A stretch of 47,455 bases of DNA from PHAA01 sp964584415 (GTDB lineage: Bacteria > Bacillota > Syntrophomonadia > Syntrophomonadales > Syntrophomonadaceae). The notes beneath the pieces are model-generated. The model searched no databases. It worked only from the letters and a program-made list of their open reading frames with translations, and was not told where the DNA came from. The position numbers were made by a program, and so were the translations under genes. Position 1 is the stretch's first letter. Each line of letters starts with the position of its first letter. Shown in pieces: positions 1 through 8,885 of the stretch. Location: contig CAZOZX010000004.1 of the NCBI GenBank assembly GCA_964584415.1, positions 1-47,455 on the forward strand. The letters run 5' to 3'.

Positions 1-28
1 CAGTGTTGACGGTACCTTACCTGAATAG

Positions 29-859
29 ATGAACATTAAGAATTGGAACACGGCTCAGGGGAGTTTCTTCACTCAGGAAGATCTTGATTCCGTCAACCGG
101 GTGGCGGTTTTGGGTACAACTGTGGTCGAAAACCTTTTCCCAGGGGGAGGTACACCGATAGGCGAGAACATTAAAATTAATGGTCTTACATTTTCTATTA
201 TTGGTGTCTTGGAAGACAAAGGCAGCAGTGCCGGAAACGATCAGGATGATATAATCTATATACCCTTGAGCACCTTGCAGCAACGTATGAGCGGGGGAAA
301 CACGGTTCGTTCTATTAGTGTCCAAGCGATCAGTCAGGAGGCATTGACTCCACTGAAGGAGTATCTGACCACGCTGTTACGCCAGAGACATCGATTAGCC
401 ACCACAGCTGATGACGATTTCAGAATCAGTGATACTGCAGAGCTTTTGAGTACCGTTGAAGACACCACCAAAATGCTTTCTTTCTTATTAGGCGGTATCG
501 CTGCCGTTTCTTTATTAGTTGGCGGAATTGGAATAATGAATATAATGCTGGTTTCGGTGACCGAAAGAACCCGGGAGATTGGTATCCGCATGGCGATTGG
601 GGCAACCACTCAAGCAGTACTCAGCCAGTTTTTAATTGAATCCTTGATGCTGTGCTCTATCGGCGGATTTATTGGAGTGCTTCTGGGTTGGATAGGGTCT
701 TTGATTTTGAGTCAAATCGCCAGTTTGACAATGAATATTGCTCCCTGGTTGGTTGCTTTATCTATGGGTTTTGCAGTTTTGATAGGAGTATTCTTTGGCT
801 ATTATCCTGCTCGTAAAGCAGCCCATCTAAACCCCATCGACGCTTTGCGTTTTGAATAG
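29..859 (+). CDS. MacB-family ABC transporter permease, C-terminal part, preceded by an in-frame TAG
   Basis: This is the C-terminal two thirds of a MacB/FtsX-type permease: part of the extracytoplasmic MacB_PCD domain (about residues 1-130 here), then an FtsX domain with three membrane segments (about 148-172, 205-232 and 240-262) and the typical motifs GGIGIMNIMLVSVTERTREI and PARKAAHLNPIDALR. Such permeases work with an ATPase and a periplasmic or surface adaptor in efflux or envelope-stress export. The same frame is open upstream to the window edge and reads SVDGTLPE, then TAG at 26-28, then MNIKNW. That matches the usual family stretch in which a tyrosine-like residue sits between PE and the next residue. 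The ATG at 29 is therefore probably not a native start. The gene looks like a full-length permease cut by the window edge and broken by a nonsense codon, or carrying a base error. It lies 54 bp before a two-component system. Confidence 0.85.
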   Translation: MNIKNWNTAQGSFFTQEDLDSVNRVAVLGTTVVENLFPGGGTPIGENIKINGLTFSIIGVLEDKGSSAGNDQDDIIYIPLSTLQQRMSGGNTVRSISVQAISQEALTPLKEYLTTLLRQRHRLATTADDDFRISDTAELLSTVEDTTKMLSFLLGGIAAVSLLVGGIGIMNIMLVSVTERTREIGIRMAIGATTQAVLSQFLIESLMLCSIGGFIGVLLGWIGSLILSQIASLTMNIAPWLVALSMGFAVLIGVFFGYYPARKAAHLNPIDALRFE

Positions 860-913
860 GCAATCAAAAATGTTAGGCTATTTAACAAGTTCGATAAGTA
901 AGTGGTGGAGCAC

Positions 914-1597
914 ATGCAGTCTTTAAAGGGCATTCGAATATTAATTGTGGATGACGAACCAAATATACTTCAATTTTTAGAGTTAGGCTTGGAAAATGAG
1001 GGTTTTGGTGTAAGTTGTGCCGAAAATGGCATAACCGCGATTGCGTTGATGCAGGACTTTCAGCCTCATGTAGTTATTTTAGATGTAATGATGCCAGGGA
1101 TGGATGGATTCGAAGTAGTCCGTATTCTAAAAAAGATGGATAATGTAGCAGTGATTATGTTGACTGCCCGGGACGAGATTGATGATAGAGTTAAAGGACT
1201 CACTCTTGGAGCCGATGATTATATGGTTAAACCTTTTAGCTTTGAAGAGCTATTGGCTCGCATAAATGCCAGAATCCGAAATCAGTTTCCCAATCTGTTC
1301 GGAGAAGTGATAATAGGTCCCTTTAGTATTGATGATCGCCGCAGGGAGTTCAAATTGAAAGACAATATTTTAGAACTATCACCGACAGAATATGAACTCT
1401 TAAAATATATGGTCATGAACCACGGATTGGTACTGAGTAAAAAGATGATCCTGGAGAAGGTATGGGGTTATGATTTCGGCGGGGAAGATAACATCGTTGA
1501 GGTCTATGTTCGTTCTCTGCGGGAAAAGCTCGGTGACAAGGATCACCAGTTAATTAGAACTCTGCGTGGTTCAGGTTACAGGGTAGATATTCCATGA
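914..1597 (+). CDS. OmpR/PhoB-family two-component response regulator
   Basis: DNA-binding response regulator. The receiver domain spans about residues 7-120, with acidic pocket D13-D14, phosphorylatable D57 in the stretch VVILDVMMPGMDG, and switch K106 in YMVKPF. The C-terminal winged-helix trans_reg_C domain spans about 130-225 and ends with the typical LRGSGYRV. Length, about 227 residues, is normal. I chose the ATG at 914 because it starts just before the receiver fold and follows GGTGGAG at 904-910. Tandem GTGs at 902 and 905 are in-frame alternatives. The stop overlaps the kinase start by 4 bases (ATGA), so the pair is translationally coupled. Its likely target is the adjacent ABC permease and perhaps the convergent MFS exporter; this is inference from position. 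Confidence 0.93.
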   Translation: MQSLKGIRILIVDDEPNILQFLELGLENEGFGVSCAENGITAIALMQDFQPHVVILDVMMPGMDGFEVVRILKKMDNVAVIMLTARDEIDDRVKGLTLGADDYMVKPFSFEELLARINARIRNQFPNLFGEVIIGPFSIDDRRREFKLKDNILELSPTEYELLKYMVMNHGLVLSKKMILEKVWGYDFGGEDNIVEVYVRSLREKLGDKDHQLIRTLRGSGYRVDIP

Positions 1598-3057
1598 AAA
1601 CGGATTTGGGGAAAATTGAATCCTCATTCATTACAGCCAATTCACTAAGATTTCAGCTGCTATCCCGCTCACTAATGATACTGGCAGTATTGTTGGTATT
1701 TATCGGTATGGTCCAATATGCCTTTATGAAGGAAAATATCTACAGAAACAAAACCACCAGTCTCAAAAGCCAAATGATAAACATTACCCCAACTGAGTGG
1801 GATGGTATGCTTGCCGGCCAACTACAACAACGCCGGCCGTTTATTTTTGTCCCCGGAGGAAGCCTCTCATTCTTCGATAATGATGGCAACTATACTATCC
1901 TTGTCAGTGATCCCAGGGCCCAGTCACCGCCTCAGCTCACCTCTGAACAGAGAAAACAGTTACTCAATCCCAACTTCCACCGAGGTTATATTCTGACCGG
2001 AAACGGACGAGAGGAACAGTTGGTAACTATGATTATGGTTGGCGATGCCTCCGGGCAAATAGTCGGAACAGCCCAGGTCAGTACCCCAACTGCTCCCTTA
2101 AAAGAATTGCTTTTTCGCCAGCTGTTAATATTTCTGGTCTTAGCATTGAGTGCCCTGGTTATAGGTCTGCTGGCATTCCAACCGGTGCTAAAGAGAACAC
2201 TCATACCATTATCCAATATGATAGACACTGCAACCCAGATAGATGCCGGCAATCTTGACAGACGATTTCCGACCCGCCAGGGGCAGATTGAAGTGGACCG
2301 ACTGGCTGATTCATTCAATGGTATGTTGCAAAGGTTAGAAGCATCATTCGCTGCTGAGAAAGAGACCCAGGATATGATGCGCCGATTTATTGCCGACGCC
2401 TCACATGAATTAAGGACTCCATTGACCTCAATACATGGATTTGTAGAAGTTTTATTGCGAGGTGCGGCCAATCAGCCGGAACAATTAAACAAGGCCTTGA
2501 AAAGCATGCATGGTGAATCTCAGCGCCTGAACAAGCTGGTACGTGATCTGCTGTTGTTAAGTAAATTGGACCGAACACCTCGTAGTGAAATGCAAAAAGG
2601 CCTTCTGGACGAAACACTTAGATCAATGGAAGCCCAGTTGCGGGTATTAGGGGGCGAAAGGCGGATTATTTTTACTATTCAACCTGGACTAGAGTGCAAA
2701 TATAACGCCGACCAAATAAAACAGATAGTCTTAAACCTTTACCAGAATGCGGTCCAACATACCGATCCTATCGATGGTGAAATAAGAGTGTCTCTTTTGA
2801 AGGCACACGAACAGGTTAAATTAGCAATTCAGGATAATGGGCCGGGAATAAGCCCCGAACATATTAGCCATATATTTGAACGTTTTTATCGCAGCGATGC
2901 CTCCCGGACCCGACGGGAAGGGGGAGCTGGTCTGGGTTTATCTATAACCAAGGCACTAGTCGAAGCTCACGGTGGTACCATAAATGTTGTAAGTAAGGTG
3001 GGAGAGGGTACCACCGTGCAGGTGAAGCTCCCCGAAGCGGGATTTGAACCAACCTAG
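1594..3057 (+). CDS. Sensor histidine kinase (HAMP, HisKA, HATPase_c)
   Basis: Membrane sensor kinase of 487 residues. Transmembrane helix 1 is about 22-44, an extracytoplasmic sensor loop 45-172, and helix 2 about 176-198. HAMP follows at about 199-252, then HisKA with phospho-acceptor H271 in DASHELRTPLTSI, and an ATPase domain with N box 381-390, D414 in DNGPG, and the glycine-rich lid GGAGLGLS at 443-450. It pairs with the response regulator immediately upstream (4-base overlap). Its last four bases overlap the last four of the MFS gene on the other strand, so the two operons converge with no room for a separate terminator. The signal sensed is not evident. Confidence 0.95.
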   Translation: MKTDLGKIESSFITANSLRFQLLSRSLMILAVLLVFIGMVQYAFMKENIYRNKTTSLKSQMINITPTEWDGMLAGQLQQRRPFIFVPGGSLSFFDNDGNYTILVSDPRAQSPPQLTSEQRKQLLNPNFHRGYILTGNGREEQLVTMIMVGDASGQIVGTAQVSTPTAPLKELLFRQLLIFLVLALSALVIGLLAFQPVLKRTLIPLSNMIDTATQIDAGNLDRRFPTRQGQIEVDRLADSFNGMLQRLEASFAAEKETQDMMRRFIADASHELRTPLTSIHGFVEVLLRGAANQPEQLNKALKSMHGESQRLNKLVRDLLLLSKLDRTPRSEMQKGLLDETLRSMEAQLRVLGGERRIIFTIQPGLECKYNADQIKQIVLNLYQNAVQHTDPIDGEIRVSLLKAHEQVKLAIQDNGPGISPEHISHIFERFYRSDASRTRREGGAGLGLSITKALVEAHGGTINVVSKVGEGTTVQVKLPEAGFEPT

Positions 3058-4454
3058 CTATTACGAGCAGAGGCGTTCGACTGCCGGTTCTTAGGGTTAT
3101 AATGCCAGATTATCCAAAGCAATAGGGCGGAAGCAGTGATACCTGCGGCGGTTAAATGGACTGAGTGGATAGCTCCGATAAAAGCAGAAGAATAATCGGT
3201 AAATTGTTGTTGGCGACTAAAAACCAGGTTGAAGAGAAGCACGGAACCGCTTATTCCCAGTGAATAAGAGAGATTGCGGTTGGTAGATATAAATCCACCG
3301 CCATATCCTGCTTTTTGTTTGGGCATTGAACCCAAGATTGAACTAGTGTTGGGAGATCCGAAGGTACCCATACCAATCCCCAAGAGTATCAGTGCAGCAG
3401 CTACAAGATAATAAGATGAATTAACCTGTAAAGTAGAAAGAAGCATAAAAGCTCCGGTAAGCAGTGCCAGCGAAAGGGTAACAATTGGAGGGGAGCCGTA
3501 TTTATCTGACAGATACCCGGCCAAGGGTGCCGTGAAAGACATTATAATCGGGGTGGTGGTCATTATCAATCCGGATTGGTATGGATCATATCCTAAAATC
3601 GACTCAAACAAAAACGGCAGCAGGAAAAACACCGAGTTCTGGGTGCTATAAACTACAACCCCCATAATATTGCCCATAACAAAAGTACGGTTTTTAAATA
3701 GGTCCAGGTCCAGCAGAGGATTCTGTGTATGTTGCTCCCAACGGCAGAAGGCATATAAAATCACAACCGCAATGCCTAAAAGAACAACATTGTAGTGTTC
3801 ATTACTCGAAAGAGCAAGGATTAAAGACGAGACCCAGGCAGCCAAAAGCAGTGTTCCGGTTATATCATAATGGCGTTCTCTAAGCGGACAGTATTCTGGA
3901 GGCAAGTATCGAAGACCTAGATAAAATCCCAAAATGCCAATTGGTACGTTAATAAGAAATATTACCGGCCAGCTGAAACTGCCCAGAAGCAGTCCACCCA
4001 ATCCAGGCCCCAGCATATTGCCAAGGGCTACAATTGTCCCCGTCAAACCTAAAGCTTTACCGCGTTCGTCTTCGGGAAAAATGTTCGATACAATGCCGAT
4101 TCCAGTTGCCATCATCATGCTGGCACCAATTCCCTGTGATACCCGCATTATAATTAAAACTACTAAAGTACGAGATAAGCTGCAGGCCAAGGAGCCCAGT
4201 GCAAATATCAAAAATCCCCAGGTATAAATATGGTTGCTGCCGCGGCGGTCTCCCAGTCGTCCGAAAAATATCAGGGTTGCAGTGATGACTAGTAGGTAAG
4301 CATTCGCCACCCACTGAATATCTGCCATATTTACCCCGAATTCACGGGCAATACTTGGATTAGCTATGTTTAAAATGCTGCTATCTAAGGTGGATATTAA
4401 GATTCCGATAGCAACAATCAAAAAGACCCGCCATTTAACGTCTATTTTCAGCAT
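3054..4454 (-). CDS. MFS drug-efflux-type transporter (DHA2-like)
   Basis: Polytopic membrane protein of 466 residues with the signatures of drug/proton antiporters. Loop motif A is GRLGDRRG at about residues 65-72. A motif-C-like glycine/proline stretch GNMLGPGLGG lies around 149-158. A DHA2-like LDSSILNIANPSI occurs in the first helix (about 23-35). Hydrophobic segments continue to the C terminus, consistent with 12-14 helices. The substrate cannot be read from the sequence. The start ATG (complement of 4452-4454) has a GGAG about ten bases upstream. It converges on the two-component system; whether that system controls it is unknown. Confidence 0.9.
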   Translation of the reverse strand: MLKIDVKWRVFLIVAIGILISTLDSSILNIANPSIAREFGVNMADIQWVANAYLLVITATLIFFGRLGDRRGSNHIYTWGFLIFALGSLACSLSRTLVVLIIMRVSQGIGASMMMATGIGIVSNIFPEDERGKALGLTGTIVALGNMLGPGLGGLLLGSFSWPVIFLINVPIGILGFYLGLRYLPPEYCPLRERHYDITGTLLLAAWVSSLILALSSNEHYNVVLLGIAVVILYAFCRWEQHTQNPLLDLDLFKNRTFVMGNIMGVVVYSTQNSVFFLLPFLFESILGYDPYQSGLIMTTTPIIMSFTAPLAGYLSDKYGSPPIVTLSLALLTGAFMLLSTLQVNSSYYLVAAALILLGIGMGTFGSPNTSSILGSMPKQKAGYGGGFISTNRNLSYSLGISGSVLLFNLVFSRQQQFTDYSSAFIGAIHSVHLTAAGITASALLLWIIWHYNPKNRQSNASARNS

Positions 4455-4564
4455 GGCCTTATATCTCCATTATTAATCGCTGGATAAATTATAAATGAAA
4501 GCATATTTAGCAGCTATAATTTAATGATATGACAGCAATATAACTATAATGTATATTGAAAAGG

Positions 4565-4602
4565 CCAAAGAAAAGCAGCTCTTCCTAATGGGTGAGCTGC
4601 TT
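4565..4602 (-). terminator. Rho-independent terminator of spoIIP
   Basis: Read on the minus strand, the perfect 9-bp stem AAGCAGCTC / GAGCTGCTT (arms 4602-4594 and 4581-4573, 12-base loop) runs into a T-rich tail TTTTCTTT. It lies 27 bases after the spoIIP stop and separates that gene from the MFS gene downstream on the same strand. Confidence 0.75.
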
Positions 4603-4628
4603 ATGAAATACCCAGATGATGTATTCTA

Positions 4629-5585
4629 TTAGCCCTGATTAAAAACGTGAACAATCACGTCTCCCAGGCAACGGGCGGCGTTCTCAGCAAAGGATAAAGG
4701 AACGGTATCAGTACCAATCTCGAACAACATTTCAGTGGGATATAAATCCTGGTTGTAATCACCTTTACCCATGAAGATACCACGAACTAAACCTGGATAT
4801 AACGCATCAGCCTGGTCCTTAATTTTTTGTGCGTAATTCAAATTGGTTTTCATATTAGGATTAGATCTACCCACGACCATCATAACTTTAGATATGGTTA
4901 CTCCATTGATACTTGTAGTATAGGCGGAGGACGGTGCGGAGTCGCGATGGATATCGAAGGCGGCATCAGGCTGCTCTTTTAATAACTGAGCAGCTGTCCG
5001 CCGAGAACGATTATAAGCATTGCGATCATGGGGATCATGGGCTGACACGCTATGCGTAACGCTTACCCCAGATTTGTTCAGAGAATCGGTTAAAGCATAG
5101 CCAACCGAATATATATCTCCGGCTCCCGGCTGGGAAGCCTCACCAGACGTGGGGATATATGATTCGTCTGTATGGGTATGATATATTACCACATGACGAG
5201 ATCCTATTGCCTGTGTAAAGATAGTGTCGTCGAAAAGGGCAGAGGTTGCGGTTTGAGTCGTTGGTGGTACTGGCTCGTCAGAGTTGGGCAAGGATGTCGT
5301 AACAATATCAGCAGTGGCATTCTGGCCCTCAACATTAATGACTATGTAGCGAACATTATGTTCGTTAATATACTCATCATCTACGTAAACGGGCAAGCCG
5401 GTTTCCAGAATTGTGACTCCAAGCGTATCTTTTACCACATAGTACGATGAGACTTTTTCATCGGTACCAGGAACCGGCTTCTTGAGCAGCGGAGTATTAA
5501 CCGTATTTAATATATAGGCTCCGACCATTAATATGAAAAGAACACCGAAAAAAAACCATATATAGCGCCGATTGATTGTTTCCAT
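4629..5585 (-). CDS. spoIIP: Stage II sporulation protein P (peptidoglycan amidase/endopeptidase)
   Basis: SpoIIP-family hydrolase of the DMP engulfment machine (SpoIID-SpoIIM-SpoIIP), which removes septal peptidoglycan so the mother cell can engulf the forespore. The protein has 318 residues: a short cytoplasmic start, one membrane anchor at about 9-27, a variable linker, and the catalytic domain from about 125. That domain shows YHTHTDESY, DIHRDSAP and YNQDLYPTEMLFEIG, the metal-binding and catalytic signatures of the family. The ATG at 5583-5585 is preceded by GAGGAAAGG. It follows ahcY on the same strand by 88 bp. In Bacillus spoIIP sits next to gpr; that neighbour is absent here. A possible hairpin involving the ribosome binding site is listed as a finding. 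Confidence 0.93.
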   Translation of the reverse strand: METINRRYIWFFFGVLFILMVGAYILNTVNTPLLKKPVPGTDEKVSSYYVVKDTLGVTILETGLPVYVDDEYINEHNVRYIVINVEGQNATADIVTTSLPNSDEPVPPTTQTATSALFDDTIFTQAIGSRHVVIYHTHTDESYIPTSGEASQPGAGDIYSVGYALTDSLNKSGVSVTHSVSAHDPHDRNAYNRSRRTAAQLLKEQPDAAFDIHRDSAPSSAYTTSINGVTISKVMMVVGRSNPNMKTNLNYAQKIKDQADALYPGLVRGIFMGKGDYNQDLYPTEMLFEIGTDTVPLSFAENAARCLGDVIVHVFNQG

Positions 5586-5673
5586 AAATAAATCCGCCTT
5601 TCCTCATACTAAGAATATAATGTGAAATAGGCGGACTAATTATTCGAAGCACATTATAAGCGGCTTTTTTATA

Positions 5674-6924
5674 TTAGTCGGTTTTCCAATTGGCGAGATA
5701 CTGTTCCTGTTCCGCAGTCAATTCATCGATTTGGACCCCATCCGCTTCTAATTTCAACCAGGCCACTCTTTGATCGATATTCTCTGGAACATTGTACACA
5801 TGAGCACCTAACTGGGAGTGGTTTTCTACTACATATAGTAAGGACAGCGCCTGGAGTGAAAAACTAAGGTCCATTACCTCAGCGGGGTGTCCGTCACCTG
5901 CCGCCAAATTTACCAGTCGGCCTTCGGCCAACAAATATAATCGGCGCCCATCTTCAAGGGTAAACTCTTCAATATTGTTTTTGAGTTTGCGTTGAGAAAC
6001 AGACAACGAATTTAGATCAGGTTTGGATATCTCAACATCGAAATGACCGGCATTGGCAAGGAGAGCCTTATCCGGCATTAATTGCAGGTGTTCCTTGCGG
6101 ATTACGTTAACGTTCCCAGTCACAGTTATAAATATGTCACCGCAGCCGGCCGCCTCCTTCATAGGCATAACCTCAAACCCATCCATTATAGCTTCATTCG
6201 CTTTAACTGGATCAATTTCGGTGATAACTACCCGGGCTCCCATTCCCTTGGCACGCATGGATACACCTTTACCGCACCAACCATAACCCGCGACTACCAC
6301 TATTTTGCCAGCGACTACAAGGTTGGTCGTACGATTGATACCATCCCAAACCGATTGCCCAGTCCCGTAACGGTTGTCAAACAGGTATTTCATATAGGCA
6401 TCATTTACCGCTACCATTGGAAACAACAGGCTGTTATCGGCGTCCAGGGAACGAATTCTAATAATCCCGGTAGTTGTTTCTTCGCATCCCCCTAATATAT
6501 TACGGGCTTGTTCTTGGCGTTCGCTGTGAAGCAGGGTAACCAAATCTGCGCCATCATCTATAATTGCATCAGGATGGCAATCCAAAGTCCTTTCCAGATA
6601 TGCATGGTATTCTTCGGCACTTTCTCCATATACGGCAAAAACCGTTATGCCTGAATCTACCAAGGCCGCAACTACATCATCCTGAGTTGAAAGAGGATTG
6701 CTGGCACAGGCTACTACACGGGCTCCAGCCGCCTGTAGAGTCTGGAGAAGGTACCCGGTTTTAGCTTCCAGGTGTAGGCAACAAGCTATGGTCTTACCTT
6801 GCAATGGACGTGAATGTTCGAATTCCTGCCGCAATTTATTTAAAACCGGCATATGGTTTTTTACCCACTCCAACTTATTATAGCCGGCTGCAGACAGGCT
6901 GATATCTTTAATAATTGATTGCAT
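5674..6924 (-). CDS. ahcY: Adenosylhomocysteinase (S-adenosyl-L-homocysteine hydrolase)
   Basis: Cytoplasmic NAD-dependent enzyme that reversibly splits S-adenosylhomocysteine into adenosine and homocysteine, relieving product inhibition of methyltransferases. The 416 residues cover the whole family. HLEAKTGYLL and NPLSTQDD lie in the substrate domain, DDGADLV and GGCEETTTGI follow, then FDNRYGTGQSVWDGI, and the NAD-binding Rossmann loop GYGWCGKG. The short form lacks the insertion found in some bacterial and eukaryotic homologues. The ATG has GGGAGG six bases upstream, and a good promoter lies about 36 bp before the start. No SAH or SAM riboswitch is recognisable in the short leader. The gene stands alone. 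Confidence 0.96.
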   Translation of the reverse strand: MQSIIKDISLSAAGYNKLEWVKNHMPVLNKLRQEFEHSRPLQGKTIACCLHLEAKTGYLLQTLQAAGARVVACASNPLSTQDDVVAALVDSGITVFAVYGESAEEYHAYLERTLDCHPDAIIDDGADLVTLLHSERQEQARNILGGCEETTTGIIRIRSLDADNSLLFPMVAVNDAYMKYLFDNRYGTGQSVWDGINRTTNLVVAGKIVVVAGYGWCGKGVSMRAKGMGARVVITEIDPVKANEAIMDGFEVMPMKEAAGCGDIFITVTGNVNVIRKEHLQLMPDKALLANAGHFDVEISKPDLNSLSVSQRKLKNNIEEFTLEDGRRLYLLAEGRLVNLAAGDGHPAEVMDLSFSLQALSLLYVVENHSQLGAHVYNVPENIDQRVAWLKLEADGVQIDELTAEQEQYLANWKTD

Positions 6925-6959
6925 GTGTAACCTCCCGGCAATAAATTTGAACCGTTTAC

Positions 6960-6988
6960 ATTATAAACGACGCTGCAGTGACGGTAAA
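6960..6988 (-). promoter_or_regulatory. Sigma-A-type promoter of ahcY
   Basis: On the minus strand TTTACC (6988-6983) is followed by a 17-base spacer and a perfect TATAAT (6965-6960). The -10 ends 35 bases before the ahcY ATG, leaving a short leader that carries GGGAGG. Confidence 0.7.
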
Positions 6989-7092
6989 GTTTAGTAGTAA
7001 TAGTTGGCATATCCGGATACCATAAACTATAATTATAACTGGCTAATGTCGAACTGTAATAGGCACCTGTTTATCTATAGGGAGGGTTTTAC

Positions 7093-7548
7093 TTGCGATT
7101 CTGGGCCACCATTGCCACTATAATTATGCTCGACCAGTTTAGTAAGATCCGGATTATGGAACTTCTTAACTCAGGTGACAGCCTGCCGGTGATTGATGGG
7201 CTTTTTAACCTGACCTTTGTACTAAATCGCGGAGCGGCATTTGGAGTTCTCCAGGGCAAATCCTGGCTTTTCATAGGCATGGCCGTATTAATTATTTCTA
7301 TAATGATTTATAGCCATCTAGTTTATAATCTCCCGATATGGGTCCAATACGCAATGGGCTTTATCGTCGGTGGTACAATCGGTAATGTCATTGATCGTTG
7401 GAGTTTTGGCGCAGTAAGAGATTTTCTCAGCATAGGCTGGTTTCCGGTATTTAATGTTGCTGATATAGCAATTGTTTCCGGTGGCGCCCTTTTAATTTTA
7501 TACTTGTTCCTGAATGAACCCGATCGTAAAACGCAGGGGGAGAGCTGA
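7093..7548 (+). CDS. lspA: Lipoprotein signal peptidase (signal peptidase II)
   Basis: Inner-membrane aspartyl protease that cleaves the signal peptide of prolipoproteins after diacylglyceryl transfer. The 151-residue protein has four hydrophobic segments and the family boxes: D14 in LDQFSK, N45 in LNRGAAFG, the catalytic aspartates D101 in GNVIDR and D124 in FNVADI. Translation starts at TTG 7093, seven bases after GGAGGG. A lipoprotein gene lies 277 bp downstream and an rluD-family gene after that; lspA-rluD-pyrR is a common Firmicute order. Confidence 0.95.
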   Translation: MRFWATIATIIMLDQFSKIRIMELLNSGDSLPVIDGLFNLTFVLNRGAAFGVLQGKSWLFIGMAVLIISIMIYSHLVYNLPIWVQYAMGFIVGGTIGNVIDRWSFGAVRDFLSIGWFPVFNVADIAIVSGGALLILYLFLNEPDRKTQGES

Positions 7549-7825
7549 TCCACGGTTAATATAAGCGCTCTTTTTGTTCTGACTTTTGTGCTCTCAATTC
7601 GTATTGCCAGCCAGTCTGTTTATCCACATCTCCTCAAGGAGCATTCTGATGCCATAAATCTCAACTCATAAGTATCAAATAATGAGGTTAACAGTTGTGC
7701 AATTACCAGATTCGGAAAATGCAGTAAGAACAAAAATTAATAAATCATAATTTACATTTACGGTGTAATAATTGCCTGAATTTATCGTCATATTAGATAG
7801 ATAAGAATCTTAGGAGGTAAATCGC

Positions 7826-8719
7826 GTGAAGAAGCTATCTCTGATCTTCCTTGTTATACTCGTGTCTTTCTTGCTGTTCGGGTGTAGTAAAGCTCAAATT
7901 CAGAATCCTCCGGTACAGGAGGAGCAACAGGATAAGCTGGCGGCAGAAACCGCAGTGAAAGACTTTGGTGAAAGGTTACAGATGGTGTCTCTTTTGTCTT
8001 CCTCAGATCAAGCTCAGCAAAGCATAAAGGATAATTACGCTAACCTGGTAACTCCGACCCTATTAGCCCAGTGGCAAAATGATCCCCAAAACGCACCAGG
8101 ACGTAAAGTTTCCAGTCCCTGGCCAGACCACATTAATATCTTAAGTACTGAAAAGACCGATAACAAATATATGGTTAAGGGCGAAATCATATATGTATCC
8201 AGCCTGGAAAAAGCGAATGGGGGAGCAGCAGCAAGGCAGTCTATCGATTTAGGATTAGGCAAACATGATAATAGGTGGCTAATAGAATCAGTTACTCTGG
8301 GCCCCCAGATTAAAGAGGGCACAATCCTTTATCAGAATAGCGAATACGGTTTTGATTTTACCTTACCAGCTAGTTGGAAAGGTTACTCCATTGTCAAGGA
8401 GCAATGGACCGGATTAGCGGTGGGAGGCTCATCTTCAGGCAAAGAGATTGCTGTCGGGCCTAAGATTTCCATCCGCCATCCCCAATGGACTGCTCAAAAT
8501 CCGCGTCAGGATATACCCATTATGATATTCACTCCTGACCAATGGAATTTGCTAAAGAAGGAACAAATGAGCGTGGGGGCAGCACCTATAGCTCCAACCG
8601 AGCTCGGTCACAGTTCTAAATATGTTTTTGCCCTGCCGGCTCGTTATAATTTCGCCTTCCCGACCGGATTTGAAGAGGTGGAACAAATTTTGTCCGGCAA
8701 ACCGCTGCACGCTTACTAA
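7826..8719 (+). CDS. Predicted lipoprotein of unknown function
   Basis: Secreted lipoprotein of 297 residues. A lysine-rich start and hydrophobic core lead to a lipobox L17-F18-G19-C20, so the mature protein should be anchored by C20. Residues about 35-160 form a region with no recognised motif. From about 168 the stretch LYQNSEYGFDFTLPASWKGY resembles the start of PsbP/Mog1-like domains found in many Firmicute lipoproteins. The GTG start is preceded by AGGAGG at eight bases. It is bracketed by lspA, whose product would process it, and rluD. Function is not assigned. Confidence 0.8.
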   Translation: MKKLSLIFLVILVSFLLFGCSKAQIQNPPVQEEQQDKLAAETAVKDFGERLQMVSLLSSSDQAQQSIKDNYANLVTPTLLAQWQNDPQNAPGRKVSSPWPDHINILSTEKTDNKYMVKGEIIYVSSLEKANGGAAARQSIDLGLGKHDNRWLIESVTLGPQIKEGTILYQNSEYGFDFTLPASWKGYSIVKEQWTGLAVGGSSSGKEIAVGPKISIRHPQWTAQNPRQDIPIMIFTPDQWNLLKKEQMSVGAAPIAPTELGHSSKYVFALPARYNFAFPTGFEEVEQILSGKPLHAY

Positions 8720-8885
8720 GCCAGGATTATCCAGGTTTAGTTCTAGCTAATATGAACGTACGCTCCTTTTTTTCTCCTTGAGCGGATGGTTAGTTGACTG
8801 CGATCTTCCATTGAGTTAGAGGGATCCGGAATAATTCGTGACCAGTTATAATATCATAAAATATTAAAAGACGAGGAAAACAGAA

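Noticed and set aside
26..28. TAG as a pyrrolysine codon
   Set aside because: MacB permeases have no known pyrrolysine, and no pyl genes are in view; a mutation or base error is simpler.
3054..3057. Four-base convergent overlap of kinase and MFS gene as a regulatory device
   Set aside because: Short tail-to-tail overlaps are common and both proteins have normal C termini.
6925..7092. SAM or SAH riboswitch upstream of ahcY
   Set aside because: The promoter lies so close to the start that the leader is too short for either class.
7549..7825. Search for a small gene or leader between lspA and the lipoprotein gene
   Set aside because: No initiated frame, strong hairpin or clear promoter seen; only the AGGAGG of the next gene is supported.
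8765..8795. CGCTC / GAGCG hairpin after the lipoprotein gene
   Set aside because: Only 5 bp with a long loop and the T run is inside the loop, so no terminator call.
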